A DNA stretch of 64,000 bases from Dietzia alimentaria 72 (GCF_000226215.1 NZ_AGFF01000024.1:124001-188000), one strand, 5' to 3'. Shown: positions 50,098 through 58,216, counted from the first letter of the stretch. Notes: generated by a model from the letters alone, not told the origin. Numbers and translations: made by a program.

Positions 50098-51594
50098 GTG
50101 TCCGGGAATCAGCCGGTGACATTGGCTTTCGGCACCGCGGGCGTCCGCGCCCCGCTCGGATCCGGGCCCGAACGGATGAACGACCACACGGTCACCCTGG
50201 TGGCCACCGCCGTCGCGCGATACCTGCGCGAACGGGAGCCAGCCGGGTCGACCGTCATCGTCGGTGGGGATGCCCGGCACGGCTCAGCCCGATTCGTGGA
50301 CCTGGTGGCGGCGGTGGTGGCGGCGCACGACCTCGTCGTCGTCGTTCCTTCAGGCCCCGTCCCCACTCCCGTGGTGGCCGCGGCGGTGCGCGCGCGCGGA
50401 GCGGTGGCCGGGCTCATGGTGACGGCCTCCCACAATCCGGCAGGCGACAACGGCATCAAAGTCTACGGACGCGGGGGCGCACAGATCGTGCCGCCGACAG
50501 ACGCAGACATCGAGAGCCACCTGCACGCCGCGGCCCGAGAGTCGATCACCGTGCCGACGGCCGGTGCACGGAGGATCCGTGTAGACCCGCGACTCGACGA
50601 CGACTACGTGGCCGGCGTCGTCGCGGCCCTGCCTCGGCCCCCTCGCGCGCCTCGCGTGGCCCTGACCCCCGTCCACGGGGTGGGAGGCGACCTCTGCCGC
50701 CGCGTCCTGGCCGGGATCGGCGTCGGCGATGTCCACCTGGTGACCGAACAGGCGGACCCGGACCCGGACTTCCCCACCGTCTCCTCGCCCAACCCCGAGC
50801 GACCGGAGACCACCGCGAGACTGCTCGAACTGGCCGTCCGGATCGATGCCGATGTGGCGATCGCCCTGGATCCCGACGCCGACCGGTGCGCAGTGGGCCT
50901 GGCCGGGCCCGACGGGCGGTGGCGGATGCTCGACGGCGACCAGACCGGTGCCGTGCTGGCCGACCAACTGCTGCGCACGCCCCTACCGGGATCGACGCGC
51001 GGGCCGGGGGCTCCGGTGGTGGCGTCAACGATCGTGTCCTCGCGACTGCCGTCGCTGCTCGTGCCGGCGCGGGGCGGGCGGCACGTCGAGACCCTCACCG
51101 GGTTCAAATGGCTGGTACGTGCGGGCGAACCGCTCCGCTACGCATATGAGGAGGCGATCGGACACTGCGTGCTGCCGGAGCTGGTCGCGGACAAGGACGG
51201 GATCGCCACCGCCGCCGCCTGGTGCGCGATGCTCGGCTCCGACGGGCCGACGGTCGACGAGCGACTCCACCGCCTCGACGTCGAATTCGGCGCCCACCTG
51301 CGGCGCAACGCCCCGCTCCCACTCGAGCCCGGCATCGTCGTCTCCAGGGCGCTGGATCGAGCCGCCGGACTACTCGCCTCCGACGGTCAGGTCCGTCAAC
51401 TCGACGGTACGGCGGGGTTCAGGCTGAGTGTCGACGGCGCCCGCGCGGTGGTTCGTCCGTCCGGAACGGAACCACTGCTCAAGACCTACGTCGAGGCGTG
51501 GACGGCGGCCGGCCCGTCCGAAACAGACCGGCACGACGCCGTGCGACGACTGGGCCTGCTGGCCCGGGCGGTCGCCGAGGCGGCCCGGACGTGA
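50098..51594 (+). CDS. pmmB: Phosphosugar mutase (PmmB/phosphopentomutase-type)
   Basis: A 498-residue alpha-D-phosphohexomutase-family protein. It has the opening FGTAGVRAPLGSGPERMN, phospho-serine loop TASHNPAGDNGIKVYG, metal loop DPDADRCAVGL, sugar loop EEAIGHCV and phosphate loop RPSGTEPLLKTYVE. It follows the purine phosphorylase, whose product is ribose-1-phosphate, so it may act as phosphopentomutase rather than on mannose. The GTG start at 50098 lies 11 bases after the upstream stop. It converges on upp. Confidence 0.9.
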   Translation: MSGNQPVTLAFGTAGVRAPLGSGPERMNDHTVTLVATAVARYLREREPAGSTVIVGGDARHGSARFVDLVAAVVAAHDLVVVVPSGPVPTPVVAAAVRARGAVAGLMVTASHNPAGDNGIKVYGRGGAQIVPPTDADIESHLHAAARESITVPTAGARRIRVDPRLDDDYVAGVVAALPRPPRAPRVALTPVHGVGGDLCRRVLAGIGVGDVHLVTEQADPDPDFPTVSSPNPERPETTARLLELAVRIDADVAIALDPDADRCAVGLAGPDGRWRMLDGDQTGAVLADQLLRTPLPGSTRGPGAPVVASTIVSSRLPSLLVPARGGRHVETLTGFKWLVRAGEPLRYAYEEAIGHCVLPELVADKDGIATAAAWCAMLGSDGPTVDERLHRLDVEFGAHLRRNAPLPLEPGIVVSRALDRAAGLLASDGQVRQLDGTAGFRLSVDGARAVVRPSGTEPLLKTYVEAWTAAGPSETDRHDAVRRLGLLARAVAEAART

Positions 51595-51597
51595 GCG

Positions 51598-52221
51598 TCA
51601 GCGGGGGCCGAAAAGACGATCGCCCGCGTCTCCCAGCCCGGGGACGATGAAGGCGTCGTCGTCGAGCCGCTCGTCGATCGTCGCGGTGAACAGCGACGCC
51701 GCCAGTCCCGATTCGCGGACGGTCTCGATCCCCTCCGGCGCGCACAACACGCACACCACGGTCACCCCGGTCGCACCGCGCGCGGCCAGCGTCTCCAGCG
51801 TCGATACCAGTGAGCCGCCGGTCGCGAGCATCGGGTCGAGCACCACCACGTGGCGTCCGTCGAGATCGTCGGGTAGCGAGCACAGGTAGGACACCGGCTC
51901 GTGGCTCTCCTCGTCACGGGCGAGTCCGATGAAGCCCACCTGGGCACCGGGCAGCAGCCGGGTGGCCGGCTCCAGCAGTCCCAGGCCGGCCCGCAGGACC
52001 GGGACGATGAGCGGAGTGCCGTCCACCGCGACCGCGGACGTGTCGGTGATCGGGGTGGTGACGGTCACCGTCTTGGTGGGCACGGCGCGGAATGCCTCGT
52101 AGCAGAGCATGGTGCCGAGCGCGTCCATCGCGGCCCGGAACCCCGCGGTGTCGGTGGCGGAATCGCGAAGCGTGCGGAGCCGGTCCCCGACCAGCGGGTG
52201 ATCCACGACATTGATGTCCAT
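51598..52221 (-). CDS. upp: Uracil phosphoribosyltransferase
   Basis: A 207-residue type I PRTase that salvages uracil to UMP. It carries VVLDPMLATGGSLVSTLETL (PRPP loop), VPVLRAGLGLLEPA, YLCSLPDD and C-terminal DAFIVPGLGDAGDRLFG (uracil-binding). The ATG at 52221 gives the standard size; the long open frame upstream belongs to the complementary strand of the next genes. In mycobacteria it is followed by sapM; here the divergent neighbour is the EspC-like gene. Confidence 0.96.
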   Translation of the reverse strand: MDINVVDHPLVGDRLRTLRDSATDTAGFRAAMDALGTMLCYEAFRAVPTKTVTVTTPITDTSAVAVDGTPLIVPVLRAGLGLLEPATRLLPGAQVGFIGLARDEESHEPVSYLCSLPDDLDGRHVVVLDPMLATGGSLVSTLETLAARGATGVTVVCVLCAPEGIETVRESGLAASLFTATIDERLDDDAFIVPGLGDAGDRLFGPR

Positions 52222-52333
52222 GCTCGTCAGGATTCCACACGGAAAATATTTCTGGACGGGTGGAACCGGATTGACACCCGGGCACGTCGAACCCTGTGAC
52301 GGGACAGAAAGAACCACTTGAGGGGACGACACC

Positions 52334-52672
52334 ATGGCTGACGGGGCGATCGACGTCCACGTAGACGGTTTACGTGAGTTGGGCACCGGATTACGGGAGC
52401 TGGGGAGCTCACTGGGAAGCGCGCTCCAGGCGGTGGACGGGCTACCCGTCGACGCCATCTCCCCGGTCGTGGGGCCGGTGGGCGCTGACTTCATGTCCGC
52501 CCTTCTGACGGCCACCGCACGTCATCGAGAGGTCCTTGCCGGGGTGGCGCGGGTGACCGACGCGGCCGGCGACCTGATCACGGAGACGGCGGGACTCTAC
52601 GAGGACACCGACACCTCGACGGCTCAGGCACTCGGCATCGCCGGCGGCCACGTCGCCGACAGGCAGGTGTGA
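52334..52672 (+). CDS. EspC-like type VII secretion substrate
   Basis: A 112-residue, helix-rich acidic protein with the layout of EspC/WXG100-like exported proteins. Two helical stretches (about 10-35 and 55-100) are joined by a short turn. Near the end it has GLYEDTDTS, a match to the YxxxD signal (Tyr89, Asp93) that T7SS substrates use for recognition; EspC-type families end similarly with Y, D and an A-rich helix. There is no Trp-x-Gly. It lies first in a block of four genes, 4 bases before the NlpC/P60 gene, with which it may pair. The ribosome binding site GAGGGG stands eight bases before ATG. Confidence 0.78.
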   Translation: MADGAIDVHVDGLRELGTGLRELGSSLGSALQAVDGLPVDAISPVVGPVGADFMSALLTATARHREVLAGVARVTDAAGDLITETAGLYEDTDTSTAQALGIAGGHVADRQV

Positions 52673-52676
52673 TCCG

Positions 52677-53807
52677 ATGATCGCCGATGCACTGGCCTAC
52701 GCCGGGCCCATCAAGCAGATCCTCGATCTGCTCTCGACCGAGGAGTTCGTCCCCGCCGAGGCGCAGAACCTCATGAAGCCCGTCAGCGACGGACTTGAAG
52801 TGGCCCAGCAGGTCGGGGCACCACTCGAGCGCCTGCTCTCGGAATCCTGGGACTCACTGGCCTCGTTGGGGGCCGCCCAGTCGATCGCCGAGGTCGGCCG
52901 GACGGTGGGTGCGCTGAGTGAATCGGCGGTGGAGATCGCGCGCGTGACCTCCGTGGCCGCTGACATCGTGGTAAGGGGGACGATCGAGGTGATAGGCATC
53001 GTGCAGCAATTCATCACGCGTGCCGCCGCGCTCGGCCCCACACTTCTGTCCCCACCTGGGCAGATCGCGCTACTGGGGCTGGCGACCGAGCATCTTGCCC
53101 GCGGCATCCAGGTGGCCGAGCGGGTCCAGCTCGAACTGCAGGCACCGACCGCCGAAATGAACGCGATCGCCTCCGGGATCCCGCCGGCCCCACGGATGCC
53201 CGGCATGCTCAGCGCCGACTCCAGCACCGGCGGTAGCGCCATCAACGCCTCGACCGTGGCCTATTCGGGATCCGGGCCGGGAGCATTCTCCGGCGACGGG
53301 GGCTCAACTGGTGGCCTCGAGGCAGGGGCCGGTGTTGGTGCCGAGGCAGGCCAGTCTTCAACTCCGGGGCCGGTGGCCTCCGGCGACGCAGGCTCCGGGG
53401 TGATCGGCAGCGGTGTCGAGGTGGTTCTGCCCGACGGGTCGGTGGCCACCGCGCCCAACGAGAACGCCGCTGGAGCGGTCCGCAACGCGCTGAGCCAGCA
53501 GGGCGTGCCCTATGTTTGGGGCGGCACCACCCCGGGTCAGGGCCTGGACTGCAGTGGTCTGACGCAGTGGGCATACCGGGATGCGGGTGTGGAGATCCCG
53601 CGACTGGCCCAGGAGCAGGGCGTGGGTGTCCAGGTGTCGCAACAGGACCTCGCGGCTGGCGATCTGCTGGTCTGGGACGGCCACGTGGCCATGTACATCG
53701 GCAATGGCCAGATCGTCGAAGCCGGGGACCCTGTGGCGGTTTCCGGCCTTCGGACCGACAATATCGGCATGTCTTTCTACGGCTTCTACCGCCCGACAGG
53801 CGGATGA
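52677..53807 (+). CDS. NlpC/P60 peptidoglycan hydrolase without signal peptide
   Basis: A 376-residue protein with three parts. Residues 1-165 are helical, with W-x-S-L (ESWDSLASL) and long Ala/Val helices; no cleavable signal peptide is visible, and the hydrophobic run near 130 is short. Residues 180-255 form a Gly/Ser/Ala-rich linker. The C-terminal NlpC/P60 domain carries Cys292 (GLDCSGLTQWAY), His336 (DGHVAMYIG) and Glu348, a spacing like that of RipA (from memory). Such enzymes cut D-Glu-mDAP bonds in peptidoglycan. Export through the type VII route, with the EspC-like partner encoded just before it, is the likely way out. Confidence 0.85.
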   Translation: MIADALAYAGPIKQILDLLSTEEFVPAEAQNLMKPVSDGLEVAQQVGAPLERLLSESWDSLASLGAAQSIAEVGRTVGALSESAVEIARVTSVAADIVVRGTIEVIGIVQQFITRAAALGPTLLSPPGQIALLGLATEHLARGIQVAERVQLELQAPTAEMNAIASGIPPAPRMPGMLSADSSTGGSAINASTVAYSGSGPGAFSGDGGSTGGLEAGAGVGAEAGQSSTPGPVASGDAGSGVIGSGVEVVLPDGSVATAPNENAAGAVRNALSQQGVPYVWGGTTPGQGLDCSGLTQWAYRDAGVEIPRLAQEQGVGVQVSQQDLAAGDLLVWDGHVAMYIGNGQIVEAGDPVAVSGLRTDNIGMSFYGFYRPTGG

Positions 53808-54070
53808 CCCCCGAATCCTGCCGTCACACCGACCCCATGACCGGCGTCGTGGCCGAGGTCGGCACTGACGGTGTCCCGGTTGGGCTGGCCCTGCCTGGCA
53901 ATCTCCTCAATCGCACGCCCTCCGAGGTCGCGCGGGCGGTGCTTCGCGCCATTACCGCGGCGGCGGGTGAGGCGCGGGAACTCCTCGAGCACATTGCCGA
54001 GGACGGCCAGTGGGGCGAAACCGACGCCTGGAACACGGACGACGACGCGCTGTACGAGTCCGTCCGGTGA
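53804..54070 (+). CDS. Small YbaB/EspL-like protein (88 aa)
   Basis: An 88-residue protein beginning at ATG in an ATGA overlap with the NlpC/P60 stop. A predicted strand pair (TGVVAEVGTDGVPVGLAL) is followed by a helix (TPSEVARAVLRAITAAAGEAREL) and an acidic tail with Trp-x7-Trp. This resembles the C-terminal half of the YbaB fold, the class to which the ESX-1 protein EspL belongs (from memory); the N-terminal helix is missing. Its role is unknown, but coupling to the hydrolase argues for a shared function. A second in-frame Met at residue 12 is an alternative start. Confidence 0.7.
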   Translation: MTPESCRHTDPMTGVVAEVGTDGVPVGLALPGNLLNRTPSEVARAVLRAITAAAGEARELLEHIAEDGQWGETDAWNTDDDALYESVR

Positions 54071-54447
54071 GCGGCGGCGGACTGGACGTCGAGGCTTTTC
54101 TCGACCGTCTGCGCGGGATCGCGGCCGAGTGGGAATCCGCCCACGATCAGCTCGAGACGCTGCGGGTGGTGGCCTCGAGCAGCGACCAGCTCGCCACCGC
54201 GACCGCGGATTCCGGCGGGGCCGTTGTGGACCTGGTGTTGGCGCCGGGTTTGCGTCGGCATGGCGCGCAGACGGTATCCGCATCCATCCTCGAAGCGACC
54301 TCCTCCGCCGTCGAACAGGCCAATGCCCGTCGGGCGGAGTTGGTCTCGGGTTCGGTCGCTCTGGCCGTGACCGGACGGAAGCGGGCCGCGGAGCACGCCG
54401 CAGGGCGGATTGCCGACGCCTCCGCGACGGGCCGTGGCACCGGCTGA
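54067..54447 (+). CDS. Small YbaB/EspL-like protein (126 aa)
   Basis: A 126-residue protein starting at a GTG that overlaps the previous stop by four bases. An N-terminal amphipathic helix (DVEAFLDRLRGIAAEWESA) is followed by strands (LATATADSGGAVVDLVLAPG) and a long C-terminal helix (TVSASILEATSSAVEQANAR), the order of a YbaB/EbfC domain. In ESX loci such proteins are dimer-forming cytosolic partners, not DNA-binding ones. With the 88-residue protein it may form a heterodimer. Confidence is limited because this rests on pattern, not on a profile search. Confidence 0.68.
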   Translation: MSGGGLDVEAFLDRLRGIAAEWESAHDQLETLRVVASSSDQLATATADSGGAVVDLVLAPGLRRHGAQTVSASILEATSSAVEQANARRAELVSGSVALAVTGRKRAAEHAAGRIADASATGRGTG

Positions 54448-54471
54448 CCGGCCGTGGATATGCTGACCCGC

Positions 54472-55692
54472 ATGGCCAAGGACATCGTCCCGATCGAGCT
54501 CGGTCTCCCGGAGGGAGACATCACCACCCTCTGGGCGCCAAGCTGGCGCGAGGACAACGACGACTGGGAGGCTTTTCTCGGTCTCGACGAGGACCTCTAC
54601 GCGCTGGACTCCACCGCCGAACTCCTGGCTCTGGTCCGCAGCGATAAGAAGCATGACCTGGTGGATCACCCGTCGTGGTCGGAGTTCGCGCAGTCTGACG
54701 TCCTGACATTCCGCGCGGATGACGAGAACTGTTACGACCTCGTCGGCGTTATGGAACTGCTGGGCGACAAGCCCACCGAGTCGTCGGTCAATGAGATCGA
54801 CCAGTCCTTCGCGATCGCTCGTTCGATCGGCGAGGTGTGCGAACTCGACAGTGTCACCAAGTTCTTCAACGGAAACCCGGTGCTCGCGTCCGTCACCCAC
54901 GGCATGGACGAGTTCTATGGCCGCGACGGCCTGAAGCTGTGGAAGTCCATCCGTAAGACCGTCGCCAAGGGCTGGGACGACGTCCTCGACGCGATCCAGG
55001 ACGTCATGACCCGGCCCGGCGTCGACCCCGCGGAGGTCGAGCGGGCCCGCACGGATCTCGAGACCGCCGAGGCTGCACTCCCCGAGCCGGAGCCCGAGCC
55101 CGAAGCGGCGCCCACGGGTTACCCCGAGGGCTCGATCTGGGAGGGCGTGGGAATCGACCCGGTCAAGATCGTATTTGCTGACCAGGAATACCTGAGCCTG
55201 AGGTGCTACCTGGGCGACCGGCCCGTGTTCCTCGGCGACGGCGACCAGGTGTACGTGTTCACCAGCCCTCGCGGACTGTCCCGCTACCTGGCGGACAACG
55301 ACGACGAGACGCTCAGTCGGGTCGCCACGTTTGAACGCGTGAAGATCGCCGCGACCGACGGCAGCCTCGACGTCCACGTGACCGTCGACAACGCCTACGT
55401 GCTGGCCGGACTGGATCGCGACATCGAGGTCGGCCCGGGCATGGTGGACTCCGAACAGCTGGGGCTGGCCGTCGAATTCATCACCGACCTGGCCAACTAC
55501 GTCGGCGACGCCGACCTGGAGGCCTCGGTGACCGGCCGTGGCTCAGCACTGCGACGCTTTCTGAACTACGTGCTCAACCCGGATGACACCAAGCTTCTCG
55601 AACCCTCCGGCCCCTTCGACGACGAGACCTCCGAGTGGCGCGACCTGGTCGACGACGTGGAGAAGCTCGTCACCACGCCGGACATCGCCTGA
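54472..55692 (+). CDS. Rv3311-like conserved protein
   Basis: A 406-residue acidic protein of unknown function that I recognise as the ortholog of Rv3311 by its opening (MAKDIVPIELGLPEGD) and by EVCELDSVTKFFNGNPVL and RCYLGDRPVFLGDGDQV. The two conserved halves (about 1-190 and 215-400) are separated by a Glu/Pro-rich linker (EPEPEPEAAP). The ATG at 54472 is preferred to that at 54454 because similarity begins there. Some databases name the family primosomal protein, without support I can see. It begins 24 bases after the YbaB-like gene. Confidence 0.85.
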   Translation: MAKDIVPIELGLPEGDITTLWAPSWREDNDDWEAFLGLDEDLYALDSTAELLALVRSDKKHDLVDHPSWSEFAQSDVLTFRADDENCYDLVGVMELLGDKPTESSVNEIDQSFAIARSIGEVCELDSVTKFFNGNPVLASVTHGMDEFYGRDGLKLWKSIRKTVAKGWDDVLDAIQDVMTRPGVDPAEVERARTDLETAEAALPEPEPEPEAAPTGYPEGSIWEGVGIDPVKIVFADQEYLSLRCYLGDRPVFLGDGDQVYVFTSPRGLSRYLADNDDETLSRVATFERVKIAATDGSLDVHVTVDNAYVLAGLDRDIEVGPGMVDSEQLGLAVEFITDLANYVGDADLEASVTGRGSALRRFLNYVLNPDDTKLLEPSGPFDDETSEWRDLVDDVEKLVTTPDIA

Positions 55693-55738
55693 ATCTCGGC
55701 CGTCGCACCTCGACCGTCGCGGCCTGCTCCTCGCCCCT

Positions 55739-55801
55739 CGCCGCCAAGAGTGTTTCGCACGTGTCTACTCGAGCGATGCGCGCGGAACACTCTTCGCGGC
55801 G
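55739..55801. terminator. Hairpin between the Rv3311-like gene and deoA
   Basis: Arms 55739-55758 and 55782-55801 pair at 18 of 20 positions plus one G-U, around a 23-base loop. It sits between the convergent stops of the Rv3311-like gene and deoA. Confidence 0.65.
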
Positions 55802-55853
55802 AATAGTGGGAGGGGCAAGCGGGATGGGTGGTCGAGTGGGGTGGGTGGCCGGA

Positions 55854-57179
55854 TTACCAGCCGCGCAGGCGCTCGACCACTACCCCAGCGGGTCCGCTGC
55901 CAGGCTGGTCCTCGCCGAACTCGAGGGCCCGGCCGAGTTCGGCCACCGCAGCAGGGATCCGCTCCGCATTTCCCGTATGCACCGTGGCCACCACGTCGCC
56001 GGCGCTGACCTGCTCGCCATCGAGCCGCTCGAGTAGCACGCCCGCAGCAGGGTCGACGGATTCCCCCGGTCTGCTCCGGCCCGCCCCGGACAGCCATGAC
56101 GCCCGGCCGACGCCGAGCGCGTTCCAGTGGATACGGCCCGCGGTCGGCGCCGTCACCTGCTCGACGTGTGAGGCCCTGGGGAGCATGGCATCGGGGTCGC
56201 CGCCCTGAGCCGAGATCAGCGCCCGGTACGAGTCCATCGCGCGCCCGTCGGCCAGCCGTTCGCGGGGGTCCGCGCCCACGATCCCCACTGCGGCCAGCGC
56301 CTCTTCAGCCAGCGCGCACGTGAGATCGACCATGTCCGCAGGGCCGCCCCCGTCGAGGATCTCAAGGCACTCGGTCACCTCGAGCGCATTGCCTACCGCC
56401 CGACCGAGCGGAGTGTGCATGGTGGTGACCAGGGCGCTGGAGCGGACGCCCGCGTTGGTGCCGATCTCCACCATCACCCGGGCCAGTTCCGATGCGTCGG
56501 CGCGATCGACCATAAAGGCGCCGGACCCGAACTTGACGTCCAGGACCAGGGCGCCCGTACCCTCGGCGATCTTCTTGCTCATGATCGAAGAGGCGATGAG
56601 CGGGATCGACGGAACGGTGCCCGTGATGTCTCGCAGCGCGTAGAGCGCACGGTCGGCCGGGGCGAGGTCGGCTCCGGCCGCGCAGATCACCGCGCCCGTC
56701 CCGGAAAGGATCTCCCGCATCCGGGTGGCGTCGAGATCGGCGCGCCAGCCGGGGATGGACTCCAGCTTGTCGAGCGTGCCGCCCGTGTGGCCTAGACCGC
56801 GCCCGGACAACTGCGGGACCGCGACGTCCCACGTGGCCAGCAGCGGCGTCAGCACGAGCGTGATCGCGTCGCCGACCCCGCCAGTCGAATGCTTGTCGAC
56901 CGTGGGCACCGTCCGCCCGCCGCGGGTCAGGCCGGACAGGTCCATCCGCGATCCCGAATTCACCATCGCGGTGGTCCACCGGGACATCTCCCGCCCGCTC
57001 ATCCCTCGGAAGTAGATCGCCATGGCCAACGCGGACATCTGCTCGGGCGGCGCCGCCCCGCGGGTGAAGGCGTCGACTATCCAGTCGATCTCGTCGTCGT
57101 CGAGCTCCCTCCCGTCCCTCTTCGCCTCGATGATCCGTACGGCATCGAGGCTCCGCCCCGCCTCTGTGACCCCGTTCAC
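55854..57179 (-). CDS. deoA: Thymidine phosphorylase
   Basis: A 441-residue pyrimidine phosphorylase that splits thymidine to thymine and deoxyribose-1-phosphate. The signature DKHSTGGVGDAITLVL is clear, with KLESIPGWRADLDATRMREIL and ALVLDVKFGSGAFM. Its GTG start overlaps the cdd stop (GTGA), so the two are coupled. Adenosine deaminase, found here in mycobacteria, is absent. Confidence 0.95.
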   Translation of the reverse strand: MNGVTEAGRSLDAVRIIEAKRDGRELDDDEIDWIVDAFTRGAAPPEQMSALAMAIYFRGMSGREMSRWTTAMVNSGSRMDLSGLTRGGRTVPTVDKHSTGGVGDAITLVLTPLLATWDVAVPQLSGRGLGHTGGTLDKLESIPGWRADLDATRMREILSGTGAVICAAGADLAPADRALYALRDITGTVPSIPLIASSIMSKKIAEGTGALVLDVKFGSGAFMVDRADASELARVMVEIGTNAGVRSSALVTTMHTPLGRAVGNALEVTECLEILDGGGPADMVDLTCALAEEALAAVGIVGADPRERLADGRAMDSYRALISAQGGDPDAMLPRASHVEQVTAPTAGRIHWNALGVGRASWLSGAGRSRPGESVDPAAGVLLERLDGEQVSAGDVVATVHTGNAERIPAAVAELGRALEFGEDQPGSGPAGVVVERLRGW

Positions 57180-57604
57180 GCCAGGTGCTCCGGGCCGAAG
57201 GCGTCAGGGAGCAGCTCGCCCAGACGCACCGGGCCGCGAGCGATGTGGACCACCAGGTCCGGGCCGCCGTGCTCATAAAGGAGCTGCCGGCAACGTCCGC
57301 ACGGGGCGAGGAGGTCGCCGGTGTGGGAGACGACGACGATCTCGAACAGCCTCCCGCCGCCGGTCCGGTGGAGGTCTGAGACCAGGGAACATTCGGCGCA
57401 GAGAGTCAGACCGAACGAGGCGTTCTCCACGTTGCACCCGGTGACGATCCTGACCTCCGAGCCGCCGGGCGCGACGGCCACCGCCGCGGCACCCACCCCC
57501 AGTCCGGAGTACGGACGGTAGGCCTTCCCCGCAGCGGCGAGCGCCGCCTGGTTGAGCTTGTCAATAAACTCGCTGTGTTGTGCTGCGGTTTCGCTGGATA
57601 ACAC
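57176..57604 (-). CDS. cdd: Cytidine deaminase
   Basis: A 142-residue zinc deaminase (homotetramer type) for cytidine and deoxycytidine. It has RPYSGLGVGAAA, NVENASFGLTLCAEC (Cys and catalytic Glu) and PCGRCRQLL (two Cys). The residue after CAE is Cys, as in mycobacterial Cdd. The GTG at 57604 follows GGAGG by 10 bases. It is divergent from sdhC; together with deoA it salvages pyrimidine nucleosides. Confidence 0.94.
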   Translation of the reverse strand: MLSSETAAQHSEFIDKLNQAALAAAGKAYRPYSGLGVGAAAVAVAPGGSEVRIVTGCNVENASFGLTLCAECSLVSDLHRTGGGRLFEIVVVSHTGDLLAPCGRCRQLLYEHGGPDLVVHIARGPVRLGELLPDAFGPEHLA

Positions 57605-57630
57605 CTCGACTTACCCTCCGGTAACTTTAT

Positions 57631-57644
57631 TTAGGGTCCCCTAA
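57631..57644. promoter_or_regulatory. Palindrome TTAGGG-TC-CCCTAA in the cdd/sdhC promoter region
   Basis: A 6-base inverted repeat with a 2-base spacer, 27 bases upstream of cdd and 151 upstream of sdhC. It does not match the 19-bp DtxR/IdeR site or the GlxR consensus. It may be an operator for either gene, but the regulator is unknown. Confidence 0.4.
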
Positions 57645-57794
57645 CAGGGAGAATCTGTTCATGCCACGGTACCCACCCTGCTTTTCATCAGTCAGATCTC
57701 AGGTCTAAAGTCCTAGTAGGCGCCCGCTGTGCTCGCGAGCCGGAACGTGCGCCGATGGCATGACGCCCAGACGATTCGGAGGCACGACAAGCCC

Positions 57795-58202
57795 ATGAGT
57801 ACTGCGCAGGCGCCGGCGCGTCCGGCCCCCTCTAAAAAGGTCAACATTTACAAGGGTGACCCGGGGATGTGGTCGTGGGTCGCACATCGCATCTCCGGCG
57901 TAGCAATCTTCTTCTTCCTCTTCGTTCACGTGCTGGACACCTCGCTGGTCACGGTGAGTCCCGATACCTACGACAGCGTGATCGATTCGTACAAGACCCC
58001 GATCGTCGGTCTCATGGAGATCGGACTGGTCGCGCTTGTCCTGTACCACGGCCTCAACGGCCTCCGGATCGTGCTCGTGGACTTCTGGTCCAAGGGCGCC
58101 CGCTACCAGCGTCAGATGCTGTGGGCGGTTCTGGCGATCTGGGTCGTGGTGTTTGCCGCCGCGACCGCTCGCCTCCTCTTCCTCCTCTTCGAGCACATCT
58201 AA
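57795..58202 (+). CDS. sdhC: Succinate dehydrogenase cytochrome b556 subunit
   Basis: A 135-residue membrane subunit with three helices (about 30-50, 70-95, 110-132). MWSWVAHRISGVAIFFFLFVHVLD carries the conserved H-R-x-S-G and a heme-ligand His. The start at 57795 is preceded by a 190-base gap holding the promoter. It opens the sdhCDAB operon, which joins the citrate cycle to the respiratory chain. Confidence 0.94.
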   Translation: MSTAQAPARPAPSKKVNIYKGDPGMWSWVAHRISGVAIFFFLFVHVLDTSLVTVSPDTYDSVIDSYKTPIVGLMEIGLVALVLYHGLNGLRIVLVDFWSKGARYQRQMLWAVLAIWVVVFAAATARLLFLLFEHI

Positions 58203-58216
58203 GGAGAACGATCACC

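Noticed and set aside
52271-52299. TTGACA as a -35 box before the EspC-like gene
   Set aside because: No acceptable -10 sequence follows at 16-18 bases.
53824-55377. 517-codon open frame antisense to the YbaB-like and Rv3311-like genes
   Set aside because: The plus-strand genes have coupled starts and family similarity; the antisense product does not.
57631-57644. Iron box (DtxR/IdeR) at the cdd/sdhC palindrome
   Set aside because: The half-sites are too close; the 19-bp consensus cannot be aligned. Kept only as an unassigned palindrome.
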